DNA of 64,000 nucleotides from Phycisphaera sp. (GCA_016125285.1 WGMA01000012.1:62001-126000), one strand, 5' to 3'. Shown: positions 1 through 9,800, counted from the first letter of the stretch. The notes: a model not told the origin generated them from the letters alone. Translations and numbers: made by a program.

Positions 1-358
1 CGCTGACGTCGTTGATGATGTCGGCCCCGGCGTCGAGCGCGGCGGCGGCGACGGCGGCGATCGTGGAATCGACGCTGATCGGCGCGTCGAGCTCGGCGCG
101 CAGCGCCTCGATCACGGGCACGACGCGGCGGACCTGCTCGTCGGCGTCGACGCGCTCGGCGCCGGGCCGGGTCGACTCGCCGCCGACGTCGATCACGTCG
201 GCGCCCGCGTCGATCATGCCGCGCGCGTGCTGGACGGCGGCGTCGAGGTCCGCGTGCGACCCGCCGTCGGAGAAGCTGTCGGGCGTGACGTTGAGCACGC
301 CGACGATCACAGGGCGCTCGAGCGAGAGCGTGCGCTGATTGGCGAGTGTGAGTTGCAC
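1..358 (-). CDS. folP: Dihydropteroate synthase, N-terminal part (runs off the window)
   Basis: Condenses 6-hydroxymethyl-dihydropterin pyrophosphate with p-aminobenzoate in cytoplasmic folate synthesis. The 119 visible codons hold the family signatures in order: GVLNVTPDSFSDGG near residue 20, VIDVGGESTRPGAE, and GADIINDVS right at the window edge. The C-terminal half lies outside. I chose the GTG at 358 because it gives an N-terminus (VQLTLANQRTLSLERP) of usual DHPS length; an in-frame TTG about 11 codons upstream is possible. It lies about 50 bases downstream of the small membrane protein gene on the same strand, so the two may be cotranscribed. The family call is firm; the start is less so. 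Confidence 0.9.
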   Translation of the reverse strand, partial: MQLTLANQRTLSLERPVIVGVLNVTPDSFSDGGSHADLDAAVQHARGMIDAGADVIDVGGESTRPGAERVDADEQVRRVVPVIEALRAELDAPISVDSTIAAVAAAALDAGADIINDVS

Positions 359-410
359 GGCGAAACGGTACCACAGTCGCGGCGGGGGTGGCAACGGTTT
401 TCCGGCGGGC

Positions 411-560
411 CTACTCGATATCAGCGCCATCGTTGTTGTCGACGTCGTCGTCCTTGCGACGGCGCGGGTGGCGGTCGAGGATGGACACGACAACGACGAT
501 CGCGATGAACACGACGATGCAGATCGCCGCGTAGCCGCCGATGTCGTAGATGAGCTCCAT
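411..560 (-). CDS. Small single-pass membrane protein, 49 aa, unknown function
   Basis: The peptide starts MELIYDIGGYAAICIV, has one hydrophobic helix (about residues 8-27, rich in Ile and Val), then a basic patch (RHPRRRK) and a very acidic tail (DDDVDNNDGADIE). This is a positive-inside arrangement with a cytoplasmic C-terminus. The start at 560 is chosen because GGAGAAG lies about 7 bases upstream; a longer reading from 605 would run into the terminator of the preceding gene. It sits directly upstream of folP on the same strand. I recognise no family. The good ribosome site and the membrane-like composition argue that it is real. Confidence 0.55.
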   Translation of the reverse strand: MELIYDIGGYAAICIVVFIAIVVVVSILDRHPRRRKDDDVDNNDGADIE

Positions 561-605
561 ATCGCTTCTCCATTGCATGCTATCGGGGCGACGGGGCGTG
601 CGCAT

Positions 606-635
606 GAAAAAACCCCGACATTTCTGCCGGGGTTT
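606..635 (-). terminator. Intrinsic terminator after the 657-2405 gene
   Basis: On the minus strand an 8-bp perfect stem (AAACCCCG with CGGGGTTT, 10-base loop) is followed by a run of six T. It lies about 20 bases beyond the stop codon of the secreted protein gene and separates it from the small membrane protein gene and folP. Confidence 0.85.
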
Positions 636-656
636 GAGCGATTGAGGATCGCGTGA

Positions 657-2405
657 TCAGTTGGCGTTGAACGACAGCGGCGGGGCTGCGCCGCCGGGGC
701 CGCCCTGCTGCTGCATGATGCCCTGGATCATCTTGTTGACGCCGACGATGACCTTCATGGGCACGTACTCGCGGACGGACATGCCGCCGTTGTGCACGGA
801 CACGGAGGTGGCGATCGGCGGGGTGTCGGCGGGCATGGAGAAGTTGACGCCGGGCATGAACAGCGCGGCGAACCCGCCGACCATCTTCGTGAGGTTGTCG
901 ACGGAGATGTACGCCTCGGAGACGCGGTGGGGGTGCAGCTCGTTCTGCACGGCCTGGATGCCGGCGTCGGCGCCGAGCTTGCCGCCGCCGTCGGCGACAC
1001 CGATGGCTTCCTTGATGAGCTTCGGATCGGCGCCGCTGGTCATGATGACGGCCTTGTCGGTGGCGACCATGTAGCCGCCCATGTCCTGGCCGAGGAACAT
1101 CGCGGCCGGTCCGAGCTGGGCCATCTGGTCCGGCGGGATCTGCATCCGCATGGAGTACTGGTCGACCTGCTTGCCCTCGACCTGCATGACGTCCTCTTCG
1201 TAGCTGGTGAGGTACTTCATGCCGGGCATGAGCTCGAGCTTGGCCATGTCGACGATGATCTGGCGCTGCGCCTTGACGGCGGCCTTGGGGTTGTCGGTGG
1301 TGAACACGGACACGGAGTTGAACAGCGACGCGCCGGGCGCGGCGCCGGCGCCGGGGGCGTAGTACGCCTGCTGCGTCTGGCCGGTGTTCAGCTCGAAGAC
1401 CTTCAGCGAGTTCTTCATCATGGTGCCGAAGGCGTCGTCGGGCATCTTGGCGGCGACGGCCTTGGCCCACTCGGCGACGGGCAGCGTCGACATGTCGATC
1501 GCGCTGGCCATGAGGTACGGCCGGCTGGGCAGGCGGTCGAGCTGGATGGGCTTGGTGGGGGACTTGCCGAAGGTCGCGGCGAGCGGCGAGCCGGCCTTGA
1601 ACTGCGCCGAGCCGGACAGGCCGATGCCGTTCTCGTCGATGTCGAGGCCGATCACCATCGCCTGGGCGTCACGCATGAAGGCGTTGACCACTTCGGACCA
1701 GATCCCCATGAAGGCCTGACCGAGCTTCTCGCCCGGCGTGCCGGCCGGCTGGTTCTTCATCTGCTCCTGCAGCTGCATCATGCTCATCATGACCATGGGC
1801 TGGAGCATCGGCCCGAGCTTGGTGTAGTCGAGGTAGATCGTCACGTCCGAGTCGGTCATGACCTTGTTGCCCAGGACGCCGGCCCGCTCGGAGAACTGGT
1901 TGTTCTGGAGCTGGAACGACGCGACGGTGTCCTGCTGGTTGCCGACGACCGCGTATGCGCCGAGCTGCTTGGCGAAGCCGGGCTCGCCCTGGAGCTGGAT
2001 CGGGCTCACGCCCGCCCCGCCGTCGACGCCGAAGTTCTTGAGGAACGCGCCGTAGTTGGTCACCGGGATCAGCATGATCACCGGCGGCTCGGCGCCCGGG
2101 TCGGCGGGCATCGACGGCACGACGACGACCAGCGACCCGTTGTCGTTGATGCCCTGAACCATGTTCATGCTCGTCTTGGCGAACGCCAGGGCGTTCTGCA
2201 TCATCGGGTTCGCCAGGCCGAGCTGTTCGTCGAGGAGCGCGATCTTCTTCGACGCCTCCGAGAGGTTCGACACCACCAGGAAGCCCGGCGCGGTGTCGGG
2301 GATCTGCTTGATGATCGCGGGGGCTGCGGCGCGGGCGGGCATCCCCACGGCCGCGATCACGGCCAGGGCCAACGCCCACATTACCGCCTTTTTCGATTTC
2401 AACAT
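657..2405 (-). CDS. Secreted hypothetical protein, methionine-rich, 582 aa
   Basis: I do not recognise the family. The N-terminus MLKSKKAVMWALALAVIAAV, followed by an AxA-type site, is a classical Sec signal peptide. The mature part is soluble and alternates short hydrophobic strands with Gly/Ala/Pro loops. It has a cluster of methionines (MMSMMQ near residue 215), and near the C-terminus the sequence MIQGIMQQQGGPGGAAPP. The start at 2405 is supported by GGAG about 8 bases upstream. The region up to the divergent coaB is short and AT-richer than the surroundings, so the promoter probably lies there. It is a single-gene unit closed by the terminator at 606-635. Periplasmic or cell-surface location is inferred from the signal peptide only. 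Confidence 0.75.
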   Translation of the reverse strand: MLKSKKAVMWALALAVIAAVGMPARAAAPAIIKQIPDTAPGFLVVSNLSEASKKIALLDEQLGLANPMMQNALAFAKTSMNMVQGINDNGSLVVVVPSMPADPGAEPPVIMLIPVTNYGAFLKNFGVDGGAGVSPIQLQGEPGFAKQLGAYAVVGNQQDTVASFQLQNNQFSERAGVLGNKVMTDSDVTIYLDYTKLGPMLQPMVMMSMMQLQEQMKNQPAGTPGEKLGQAFMGIWSEVVNAFMRDAQAMVIGLDIDENGIGLSGSAQFKAGSPLAATFGKSPTKPIQLDRLPSRPYLMASAIDMSTLPVAEWAKAVAAKMPDDAFGTMMKNSLKVFELNTGQTQQAYYAPGAGAAPGASLFNSVSVFTTDNPKAAVKAQRQIIVDMAKLELMPGMKYLTSYEEDVMQVEGKQVDQYSMRMQIPPDQMAQLGPAAMFLGQDMGGYMVATDKAVIMTSGADPKLIKEAIGVADGGGKLGADAGIQAVQNELHPHRVSEAYISVDNLTKMVGGFAALFMPGVNFSMPADTPPIATSVSVHNGGMSVREYVPMKVIVGVNKMIQGIMQQQGGPGGAAPPLSFNAN

Positions 2406-2555
2406 GCTGTTTCTCCAAAGGGGGCACGCCCCCGGTTCAAATGGTTCCAACTCCCGAGCAGATTGTTATCCTATCACATCTGCGCCTGTTGCAAAGTTTC
2501 ATACATTCCGCACAAACCAGCGGTTGCACCGATCTGCCCGCCACACGCATAACGC

Positions 2556-3260
2556 ATGACCGACCCGTCGAACAACCCGAACCCGCACGCCACGCCGCCG
2601 TTGCGCCTGCTCATCACCGCCGGGCCCACACGCGAGCCCATCGACGCCGTGCGATTCATCTCCAATCGCTCCTCCGGCAAGCTCGGCGTGGCGCTGGCGC
2701 AGGCGGCGGTCCAATCGGGCATCCGCACCACCCTGCTGCTCGGCCCCGTGACGCGGGATGATCACGGTTCATCGCTGCCCGAATCCCCTCCCGCCGGGCT
2801 GAACGTTGTTCGCTTCGAGACCACCGACGAGCTCGATGCCCTGCTCGGGCAGCACTTCGGAGACTGCGACGCGCTGATCATGACCGCCGCCGTCACCGAC
2901 TACCGCCCCGCCCAGACCACCGCCGGCAAGCTCCCGCGGACCGGCGACACGCTGCGGCTCGACCTCATCCCCACCCACGACCTCGTCGCCCGGTGTGCGG
3001 CGCGAAAGCGTGACGACCAGCTCGTCGTCGGGTTCGCACTCGAGGAGGAGATGCAGCTCGACCGGCGGGCCTACGAGAAGCTCCGCCGCAAGGGTCTCGA
3101 CGCGATAGTCGCCAATCCGCTGGCGACGATGTCCGCCGACGACATCACGCCGACCCTGATCGTCGCCGACGGTGAGCGGGTCACCCCCGGGTCGATGTCG
3201 AAGGCGGCGTTCGCGGGCTGGCTCGTGGGCTGGGTCAGTGGTCGCTTTCATAGTACTTAA
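2556..3260 (+). CDS. coaB: Phosphopantothenate-cysteine ligase (stand-alone CoaB)
   Basis: Joins 4'-phosphopantothenate to cysteine in coenzyme A synthesis. The sequence LLITAGPTREPIDAVRFISN followed by SSGKLGVALA is the start of the DFP/CoaB domain; LIMTAAVTDYRP and the C-terminal VANPLATMSADD segment (where other CoaB proteins have an Asn-Asp pair) follow as expected. Most bacteria carry CoaB fused behind the flavin-dependent decarboxylase CoaC in a bifunctional CoaBC. Here the 234-aa protein begins directly with the ligase domain and no CoaC domain lies upstream, so CoaC must be encoded elsewhere. The ATG at 2556 has no clear ribosome site. Cytoplasmic. Confidence 0.88.
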   Translation: MTDPSNNPNPHATPPLRLLITAGPTREPIDAVRFISNRSSGKLGVALAQAAVQSGIRTTLLLGPVTRDDHGSSLPESPPAGLNVVRFETTDELDALLGQHFGDCDALIMTAAVTDYRPAQTTAGKLPRTGDTLRLDLIPTHDLVARCAARKRDDQLVVGFALEEEMQLDRRAYEKLRRKGLDAIVANPLATMSADDITPTLIVADGERVTPGSMSKAAFAGWLVGWVSGRFHST

Positions 3261-3395
3261 AGATACGACCGGGACGCGTGGCACATCCGGCAAAACGCTT
3301 CGGTTGCGGCGCAGTTGCGGGTAAAATCGACGGTTCGTGCCAGGGATGCACCGCGAAACCCCCCGCGTGGCCATGTGACAAAGGAGTGTCAGCCC

Positions 3396-3608
3396 ATGCC
3401 CAGCTGCTCGTCCCGTCGTTCCGGTTCCCTCACCGAATCTCCCATCCAACGCACCCCGCGCTGCTCGGCGTGCGGTCATCCGTCACGCGTCGTGTGGGTG
3501 CACGGCCACGGCCAGTGCGCCACCTGCGGCACCAACATCGAACCGTGCTGCGACGGCGCGCCATGCCCGACGAGCCTCCGCCCGGCGTCCACAGAGGTTG
3601 AGGACTAG
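3396..3608 (+). CDS. Small zinc-ribbon protein, 70 aa
   Basis: The peptide carries a CxxC pair (CSAC) and, after about 17 residues, a second CxxC (CATC), followed by ECC-type cysteines (EPCCDGAPC). A four-cysteine zinc ribbon plus extra cysteines is the likely fold. AGGAG 10 bases upstream fixes the ATG at 3396; a longer reading from 3315 has no support. It is convergent with trmB, only 5 bases apart. Function unknown; zinc binding is inferred from cysteine spacing. Confidence 0.6.
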   Translation: MPSCSSRRSGSLTESPIQRTPRCSACGHPSRVVWVHGHGQCATCGTNIEPCCDGAPCPTSLRPASTEVED

Positions 3609-3613
3609 CCGCG

Positions 3614-4294
3614 CTACAGCCGCTTGAGTGACATCGCGTTGAACGGGCGCCCCTCGCGCTTGTACTTGCGCTCGAAGTTCGTGCCCACGACCTCGCCGGC
3701 GTCCGCGGAGACCGGCTTCTCGAACGGCTGCCGCTCGAACAGGTCCGTCACCTGCGCCGCGTGCTCCTGCATCCACTCGAAGTAGTCATCGTGATCGGTC
3801 ACGACGCGGATCACGCCGTCGGCGGTCATCACGCGGTGCAGCTCACGCAGAAACTCGGCGGTGAAGTGCCGGCGTTTGTGGTGCCGCGCCTTCGGCCAGG
3901 GGTCCGGGAAGTAGATGTGCACCTGCCGGAACATCGCGTCGGGGCAGTACCAGCGGACAAACGTCGTGGCGTCGCAGTACAACGCGCGGACCCCGGCCAG
4001 CGCGCGTCGGCGGATGCGGTCGGCGGTGTACAGCCAGAACTGACGGGCGTACTCGATGCCGAGGTAGTTCACGTCGGGCAACTGCTCGGCCTGCTGCACG
4101 AGGAACGTGCCCTTGCCCGAGCCGATCTCCAGCTCGAACGGCAGCCCGCGCCGCTCCTCCGGCCACCACACGCGGAAGTCGAAACGCGTGGCCTCCGGCG
4201 ACGCGCCCATCTCCGGCAGGTCGTCCATCGTCAACCCGTATTCGCCGGGGTCCATCTCTTTACCGTGTGACAGATTCAGACTCATGCTCGTCAT
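3614..4294 (-). CDS. trmB: tRNA (guanine-N7-)-methyltransferase
   Basis: Makes m7G46 in the tRNA variable loop using S-adenosylmethionine. The SAM-binding motif ELEIGSGKG is followed by the TrmB signature VHIYFPDPWPKARHHKRR, and the C-terminal TNFERKYKREGRPFNAM matches the family end. Length (226 aa) is normal. The start is either 4294 (MTSMSLN) or 4285 (MSLNLSH). Further upstream lies a perfect inverted repeat whose accidental translation (ALVIGAWSLVI) would be added by a longer reading. Divergent from rsmE. Confidence 0.93.
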   Translation of the reverse strand: MTSMSLNLSHGKEMDPGEYGLTMDDLPEMGASPEATRFDFRVWWPEERRGLPFELEIGSGKGTFLVQQAEQLPDVNYLGIEYARQFWLYTADRIRRRALAGVRALYCDATTFVRWYCPDAMFRQVHIYFPDPWPKARHHKRRHFTAEFLRELHRVMTADGVIRVVTDHDDYFEWMQEHAAQVTDLFERQPFEKPVSADAGEVVGTNFERKYKREGRPFNAMSLKRL

Positions 4295-4318
4295 TGTAGT
4301 GATCGAACGTCGATCGTG

Positions 4319-4407
4319 AATGACCAATGACCAAGCACCAATGACCAAAGCCTGTCGGAATGCACGTGTTTGGCTCATTGGACATTGGTGCTTGGTCATT
4401 GGTCATT
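4319..4407. repeat. Perfect 25-bp inverted repeat between trmB and rsmE
   Basis: The arms at 4319-4343 and 4383-4407 are exact reverse complements, separated by 39 bases. Each arm is built of the short phrase AATGACC / AAGCACC repeated. Read as protein these arms give LVIGHW-like nonsense. It lies in the space between two divergent genes, 12 bases before the rsmE start, so it would form a hairpin in the rsmE leader. Confidence 0.9.
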
Positions 4408-4418
4408 ACAATGCCTCT

Positions 4419-5135
4419 ATGTCAAAGCATCGGTTTTACGTCGCAGACCTCGGGGGCGCGGCTATCACGCTGGATCGTGACGAGTCGAAGCACGCGGTGC
4501 GCTCGCTGCGTGTGGCGGTGGACGACTTGGTCGAGCTGTTCGACGGCGCCGGCGCGGTGGGCGTCGGGCGTGTGACAGAGGCGCGATCGGGCGCGGTGAC
4601 GATCGAGGTGACGCAGCGTAAGGACGTGCCGAGGGTCGGGCCCTGGGTCGAGATCGCGTCGGCGGTGCCGAAGGGCGCGCGGGCGGACACGCTGGTGGAG
4701 AAGGTCAGCGAGTGCGGGTGCGATCGGCTCGTGCCGATGCTCACGAAGCGCAGCGTCGTGGACCCGCGGGCCGGGAAGCAGGACCGCTGGTCGCGCATGG
4801 CGGTCGAGTCGGCCAAGCAGTGCGGGCGGGCGTGGCTGATGCAGATCGCCGAGCCGACGCCGTTCGAACGCGTCATCGCCGGGGCGGATCACGACGTGAA
4901 ACTCATCGCGCACACGGTCGATGCGAGCGCCGACGCCCGCGTCACTGTGCAGGAGTTGCACACGCGGATCGCGGGGGCGACGCGCGTGCTCGCGTTGATC
5001 GGCCCGGAGGGCGGCTGGGCGGATGAAGAGCTAAGTGCCGCATTAGCAGAGGGTTTCACGCCGGTCTCACTCGGGCCCCACGTCATGCGGATCGAGACCG
5101 CCGCGATCGCCGCCGCGATTCTGCTGCGTGCGTGA
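4419..5135 (+). CDS. rsmE: 16S rRNA (uracil1498-N3)-methyltransferase
   Basis: SPOUT-class methyltransferase acting on U1498 of 16S rRNA in the assembled small subunit. N-terminal PUA-like part: MSKHRFYVADL, then DESKHAVRSLRV. C-terminal knot signatures: LALIGPEGGWADEELSAA and LGPHVMRIETAAIAAAILL. It is 238 aa, the usual length. The ATG at 4419 is chosen because the reading further upstream runs through the inverted repeat; no strong ribosome site is visible, so a nearly leaderless or hairpin-gated start is possible. Confidence 0.93.
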   Translation: MSKHRFYVADLGGAAITLDRDESKHAVRSLRVAVDDLVELFDGAGAVGVGRVTEARSGAVTIEVTQRKDVPRVGPWVEIASAVPKGARADTLVEKVSECGCDRLVPMLTKRSVVDPRAGKQDRWSRMAVESAKQCGRAWLMQIAEPTPFERVIAGADHDVKLIAHTVDASADARVTVQELHTRIAGATRVLALIGPEGGWADEELSAALAEGFTPVSLGPHVMRIETAAIAAAILLRA

Positions 5136-5246
5136 ACCAGCGATTCACCTGCGTCATCTAAACTAGCGTCCGTGGTCGCGGTTGGTCCCGCGACCATTGG
5201 CCCGGGCGTCGCCACGACGCCGAACCCGAAGCGGAGAGGTACAGCG

Positions 5247-6455
5247 ATGATGATGACGAATCGGACACGCGGGGCGGTTGGGGCGATGGTGATGGCGGCG
5301 GTGCTGATGGGCGCGATGAGCCCGGCGATGGCGCTCGACGCCGAGCACCGCGCCAAGGCGGAGGCGACGCTGGAGAAGGCGATCCGCTACCTGCGGGCGA
5401 ACCAGGCGGAGGACGGCAGCTGGTCGCCGCAGCCGGGGCCGGGCATCACGGCGCTGGTCGTCGCGGGCATGCTGCGCGACCCGGCGATCACGAAGGACGA
5501 CCCGGCGGTGGCCAAGGCGCTGAACTACGTGCTGAGCCGGCAGAAGTCCGACGGCGGCATCTACGACCAGATCCTCGGCAACTACAACACGTCGCTGTCG
5601 CTGATGGCGATGGGCCTGATCAAGGACACCGACCCGAAGATCGCCGACGCGGTCAAGAAGGCGCAGGACTACGTGCGGAACCAGCAGTGGGCGGACGGCA
5701 AGAAGGCGCCGGACGGCGAGGAGATCGTCAAGGGTCACCGCTGGTACGGCGGCGCGGGGTACGGCGACGAGGGCCGACCCGACATGTCGAACACCGCGAC
5801 CATGATCGCCGGCCTGCACGACTCGGGCCTGGTGTGCACCGACCCGGCCTACGCGCGGGCGCTGGAGTTCATCTCCAGCCTGCAGGGCTCGAAGGCGAAC
5901 ACGAAGTTCGGCGACAAGATCGAGCCGAACGGCGGGTTCATCTACGCGTCGAGCCGCTTCAGCAACGACCTGAACAACCTGGAGACGAAGGTCGGCACGA
6001 GCGAGAACGCGAAGGGTGAAGACGTCGACAACGGCGCGGGCATCTACACCGACGCCGACGGCAAGAGCCGCCTGCGGACGTACGGCTCGATGACCTACGC
6101 CGGTTTCATGAGCTACCTGTACGCCCAGCTCGACCGCGACGACGCGCGTGTCAAGGACGCGTACTCGTGGATCACGCACAACTACAACCTCAACGGCAAC
6201 CCCGGCGTGGGCATGCAGGGCTACTACTACTACCTTTACCTCACGAGCCGGGCGCTGAACACGTGGGGCGACCCGGTGATCGAGACCGCCGACGGCAAGC
6301 ATCACGAGTGGGCCAACGAGCTGATCGACAAGCTGTCCTCGCTGCAGCGCGCCGACGGCTCGTGGGTGAACAAGGACGCCCGCCGCTGGGGCGAGGGCGA
6401 CGTGAACCTCTGCACCGCCTACGCCGTGATGGCGCTGCAGGTCGCGATGCAGTGA
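5247..6455 (+). CDS. Secreted prenyltransferase/squalene-oxidase-repeat protein
   Basis: 402 aa. An N-terminal signal peptide (hydrophobic VGAMVMAAVLMGAMSPAMA) precedes an alpha/alpha toroid of the terpene cyclase / prenyltransferase type. Repeats with the QW-like phrase are clear at the ends: NQAEDGSWSPQ near residue 60, SRQKSDGGIYDQ, and LQRADGSWVNKD near residue 375. There is no DxDD or DxxDD cyclase motif that I can see and the protein is exported, so a catalytic cyclase role is unlikely; these secreted toroids are common and uncharacterised in Planctomycetota. GGAGAGG lies 6-13 bases before three consecutive ATG codons (5247, 5250, 5253). A hairpin terminator follows. Confidence 0.8.
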   Translation: MMMTNRTRGAVGAMVMAAVLMGAMSPAMALDAEHRAKAEATLEKAIRYLRANQAEDGSWSPQPGPGITALVVAGMLRDPAITKDDPAVAKALNYVLSRQKSDGGIYDQILGNYNTSLSLMAMGLIKDTDPKIADAVKKAQDYVRNQQWADGKKAPDGEEIVKGHRWYGGAGYGDEGRPDMSNTATMIAGLHDSGLVCTDPAYARALEFISSLQGSKANTKFGDKIEPNGGFIYASSRFSNDLNNLETKVGTSENAKGEDVDNGAGIYTDADGKSRLRTYGSMTYAGFMSYLYAQLDRDDARVKDAYSWITHNYNLNGNPGVGMQGYYYYLYLTSRALNTWGDPVIETADGKHHEWANELIDKLSSLQRADGSWVNKDARRWGEGDVNLCTAYAVMALQVAMQ

Positions 6456-6514
6456 TCAACGTCGGCGACGAACCGTAACGTCTACCGGACGAACGTCCGC
6501 TTCATTTTGACCAG

Positions 6515-6545
6515 CCGCCCTGTCCGCGAGGATGGGGCGGTTTTG
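6515..6545 (+). terminator. Intrinsic terminator after the toroid protein gene
   Basis: A CCGCCC / GGGCGG stem, extendable with mismatches towards the loop, is followed directly by TTTTGTT. A smaller hairpin (CGGAC gaac GTCCG) sits just before it at 6486-6499. Confidence 0.75.
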
Positions 6546-6574
6546 TTGCGCGATGCGGCGGTTGCTTCGCTCGC

Positions 6575-6703
6575 TCTCCGTTGAGGGAGAGGGCCGGGGT
6601 GAGGGTGAATCGCTCGAACAAGTCATGCGTTTCCCTGCGCGCTTGGGGTGTTCGATGAATCGACCCCCTCACCCAACCTCTCCCCCGCCTGGGGGCGAGG
6701 GGT
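6575..6703. repeat. Dispersed CCCTCACCC-type palindromic element, copy 1
   Basis: The ends are GAGGGCCGGGGTGAGGGTGA and CCCTCACCCAACCTCTCCC, imperfectly complementary, around a variable middle. A second copy at 29970-30093 shares these ends and the internal phrase GTTCGATGAATCGACCC in the same order. The rest of the 418-base gap between the genes at 6455 and 6874 holds the terminator and no coding sequence that I can support. Confidence 0.8.
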
Positions 6704-6873
6704 TTTCGGTGTAACGATCGGGGCCCGGCGTGCAATCATTGCGTATGCGCGACCGCACCGTGGCCGGGCGGGCGGCGTATGACCGTCGTGGACGGCCGCG
6801 CAGCCGATGTGATAAGCTTTCCGATTCAAGTTACGACCCGATGAGTTTCCTGCACCCGAAAGAGGGCACGATC

Positions 6874-9800
6874 ATGACACGACGGGACCACGCGATCGCG
6901 GCGGTGGTGTGCGCACTGACGATGATGACGGGCACGATGCTGTGGGCGGTGCCGCCGGGCGCGACCGCGGCGGACCAGGGCGCGGCGGCCGACGCGGCGA
7001 AGGCGATCGGCGGGTACAAGATCCCCGACGGCCACACGATGGCGCTGTTCGCCTCCGAGCCGCTGCTGGGCAACCCCGTGTCGATCTGCCTCGACGAGCA
7101 GGGCCGCGTGTACGTCGCCGAGACGTACCGCTTCAGCCACGGCGTCACCGACGACCGCCAGGAGGGATACTGGCTGGACGACGACCTGGCGACGACGTCG
7201 GTCGAGCAGCGGCTGGAGGTCTACAAGAAGTGGGCCGCGAAGGGCAAGCACCCGATGACGTGGTTCACCGATCACTCGGACCAGATCCGTCTGATCGTCG
7301 ACGACGACGGCGACGGCAAGGCGGACCACTCGACGATCTTCGCGGGCGACTTCAACGACCCGGTCAGCGGGCTGGGCGCGGGCGTGATCGCACGGCGCGG
7401 CACGGTCTACTACACGAACATCCCCGACCTCTGGATGCTGCGTGACACCGACGGCGACGGCAAGGCCGACGTGCGCAAGTCGCTGCACCGCGGGTTCGGC
7501 GTCCGCACGTCGTTCCTCGGCCACGACCTGCACGGCCTGGTGTGGGGCCCGGACGGCAAGCTGTACTTCTCCATCGGCGACCGCGGGTACAACATCAAGA
7601 CGCCCGAGGGGCGCCACCTCTTCGACGCCGGCCGCGGCGCGGTGTTCCGCTGCAACCCCGACGGCAGCGACCTCGAGGTCGTCTACCGCGGGCTGCGCAA
7701 CCCGCAGGAGCTGGCGTTCGACAAGTACGGCAACCTGTTCGCGGGCGACAACAACTCCGACGCCGGCGACGCGGCGCGCCTCGTGTACATCGTCGAGGGC
7801 GGCAACTCCGGCTGGCAGATGTCGTACCAGTACATGGGCGGCGACTACACCCGCGGACCCTGGCACGCCGAGAAGATCTGGCACAACCAGAACGACGACC
7901 AGCCCGCGTGGACGCTGCCGCCCGTGCGCAACATCGGCGGCGGGCCCAGCGGCCTGGTGTACTACCCCGGCGTCGGCATGGATTCGCGCTACGACAATCA
8001 CTTCTTCCTCTGCGACTTCCACGGCTCGGCCAGCTCGTCGCGCATCGAGTCCTTCGCGGTCGACGCCAAAGGCGCCGGCTTCGAGCTCGTCGACGATCAC
8101 ACGTTCCTCGACAAGATCCTCGCGACCGACGTGACGTTCGGCTACGACGGCAAGATGTACATCTCCGACTGGATCAACGGCTGGGGCGGCACGGGCAACG
8201 GCCGCATCTATACGCTGATCAACGACAGCCACCACAACGACCCGCCCGTGCAGCAGACGCACAAGCTGTTCACCGCGGGCTTCGACAAGCTCGGCGAGGG
8301 CGAGCTGATCAACCTGCTCGACAACCCCGACATGCGTGTCCGCCTCGAGGCGCAGTTTGAACTCGTAGACCGTGCCTTTGGTGACCATCCAACAGGACCC
8401 GCCGCGCTCATCAAGGTTGCAAAGAGTGGCACAAACCAGCTTGCGCGCCTGCACGCCATCTGGGCGCTCGGCACACAGGTCGACGCCGAGCCGCGTTGCA
8501 CGCAAGCGCTCCTTCCCTTGCTGTCTGACTCCGATGATGAAGTTCGTGCGCAGGCGGCAAAGGTACTTGGCAATGCCGGCTACGCGAACGCCGAAGACGA
8601 TCTCGGCCTGCGCGAAGGGCTCACGCGTTTGATCAACGATCCAAACCCGCGCGTGCGGTTCTTCGCCATTATGTCGATCGGCAAACTCGGGCCGTTCGTG
8701 TTTCACGACGCCATTGATCCGATCGTCAACGTCCTGCGTGAGAATGCCGACGCTGACCGCTTCCTGCGACACGCCTGTGTCATGGGGCTATACGGCCTGA
8801 AGGATCTCGACGCGGTGCTGAAGCACGCGAACGATCCCTCGCGCGCGGCGCGGATGGGCGTGCTGCTGGTGCTGCGTCGCGCCGAGGACGCGCGGATCGC
8901 GAAGTTCCTCACGGACGCCGACCCGGGCATCGTCACGGAGGCCGCGCGGGCGATCCACGACGTGCCGATCAACGCGGGCCTGCCGGCGCTGGCGGACCTG
9001 ATCGATCGTTACACGAACGTCGAGTCGGCGAAGGTCGAGGCGACGGCCGCGACGAACGCGACCGGCGTGTTCAAGCGCGAGTACTTCGACGGCCTGGGCA
9101 ACCGCGGCATCGACCAGGTGATCGGCGACCCGCAGTTCGACGGCAAGCCGAGCAGCACGACGACCGGTGACACGTTCGCGTCCGAGCACGGCCGGGCGGA
9201 CAACTACGCGTCGCGGATCAGCGGCGTGATCGAGGCGCCGGCCGACGGCAAGTACACGTTTTATCTCTCGGCCGACGACAGCGCGCGGCTGTTCCTCAGC
9301 AGCGACGACACGCCGGGCAACAAGCGTGAGATCGCGCGCTCGGACACCTGGCAGACGCCGGACAAGTGGAGCCAGTCGAAGCCGATCGCGCTGGAGAAGG
9401 GCAAGCGTTACTACATCGAGGCGGTGCACGCGGAGGGCGCGGGTGACGATCACGTGGCGGTCGGCTGGAAGCTGCCCGACGGCAAGATGGAGCGGCCGAT
9501 CGGTTCGGGTGGCAGCTACGACGCGTACGGCCGCGCGGTGTCGAACCGCAAGTCGAAGGGCGCCGGGGGCGCGTCGGCGGACGCGCCGCTGCTTCGTCGC
9601 ATCCTCAACGCGAACCTGCGGCTCGGCGACGAGGAGCACGCGTCGAAGGTCGCGCGGTACGCCGCGACGGCTTCGGCGGACGAGGCGATGCGGCTCGAGG
9701 CGCTCGGCGTGCTGGGCGCGTGGGCGGAGCCCGCGCCGCGCGACCGCGTGATGGGCGACTGGCGTCCGCAGGACAAGCGCGACCCGGCGATCGCACGCAA

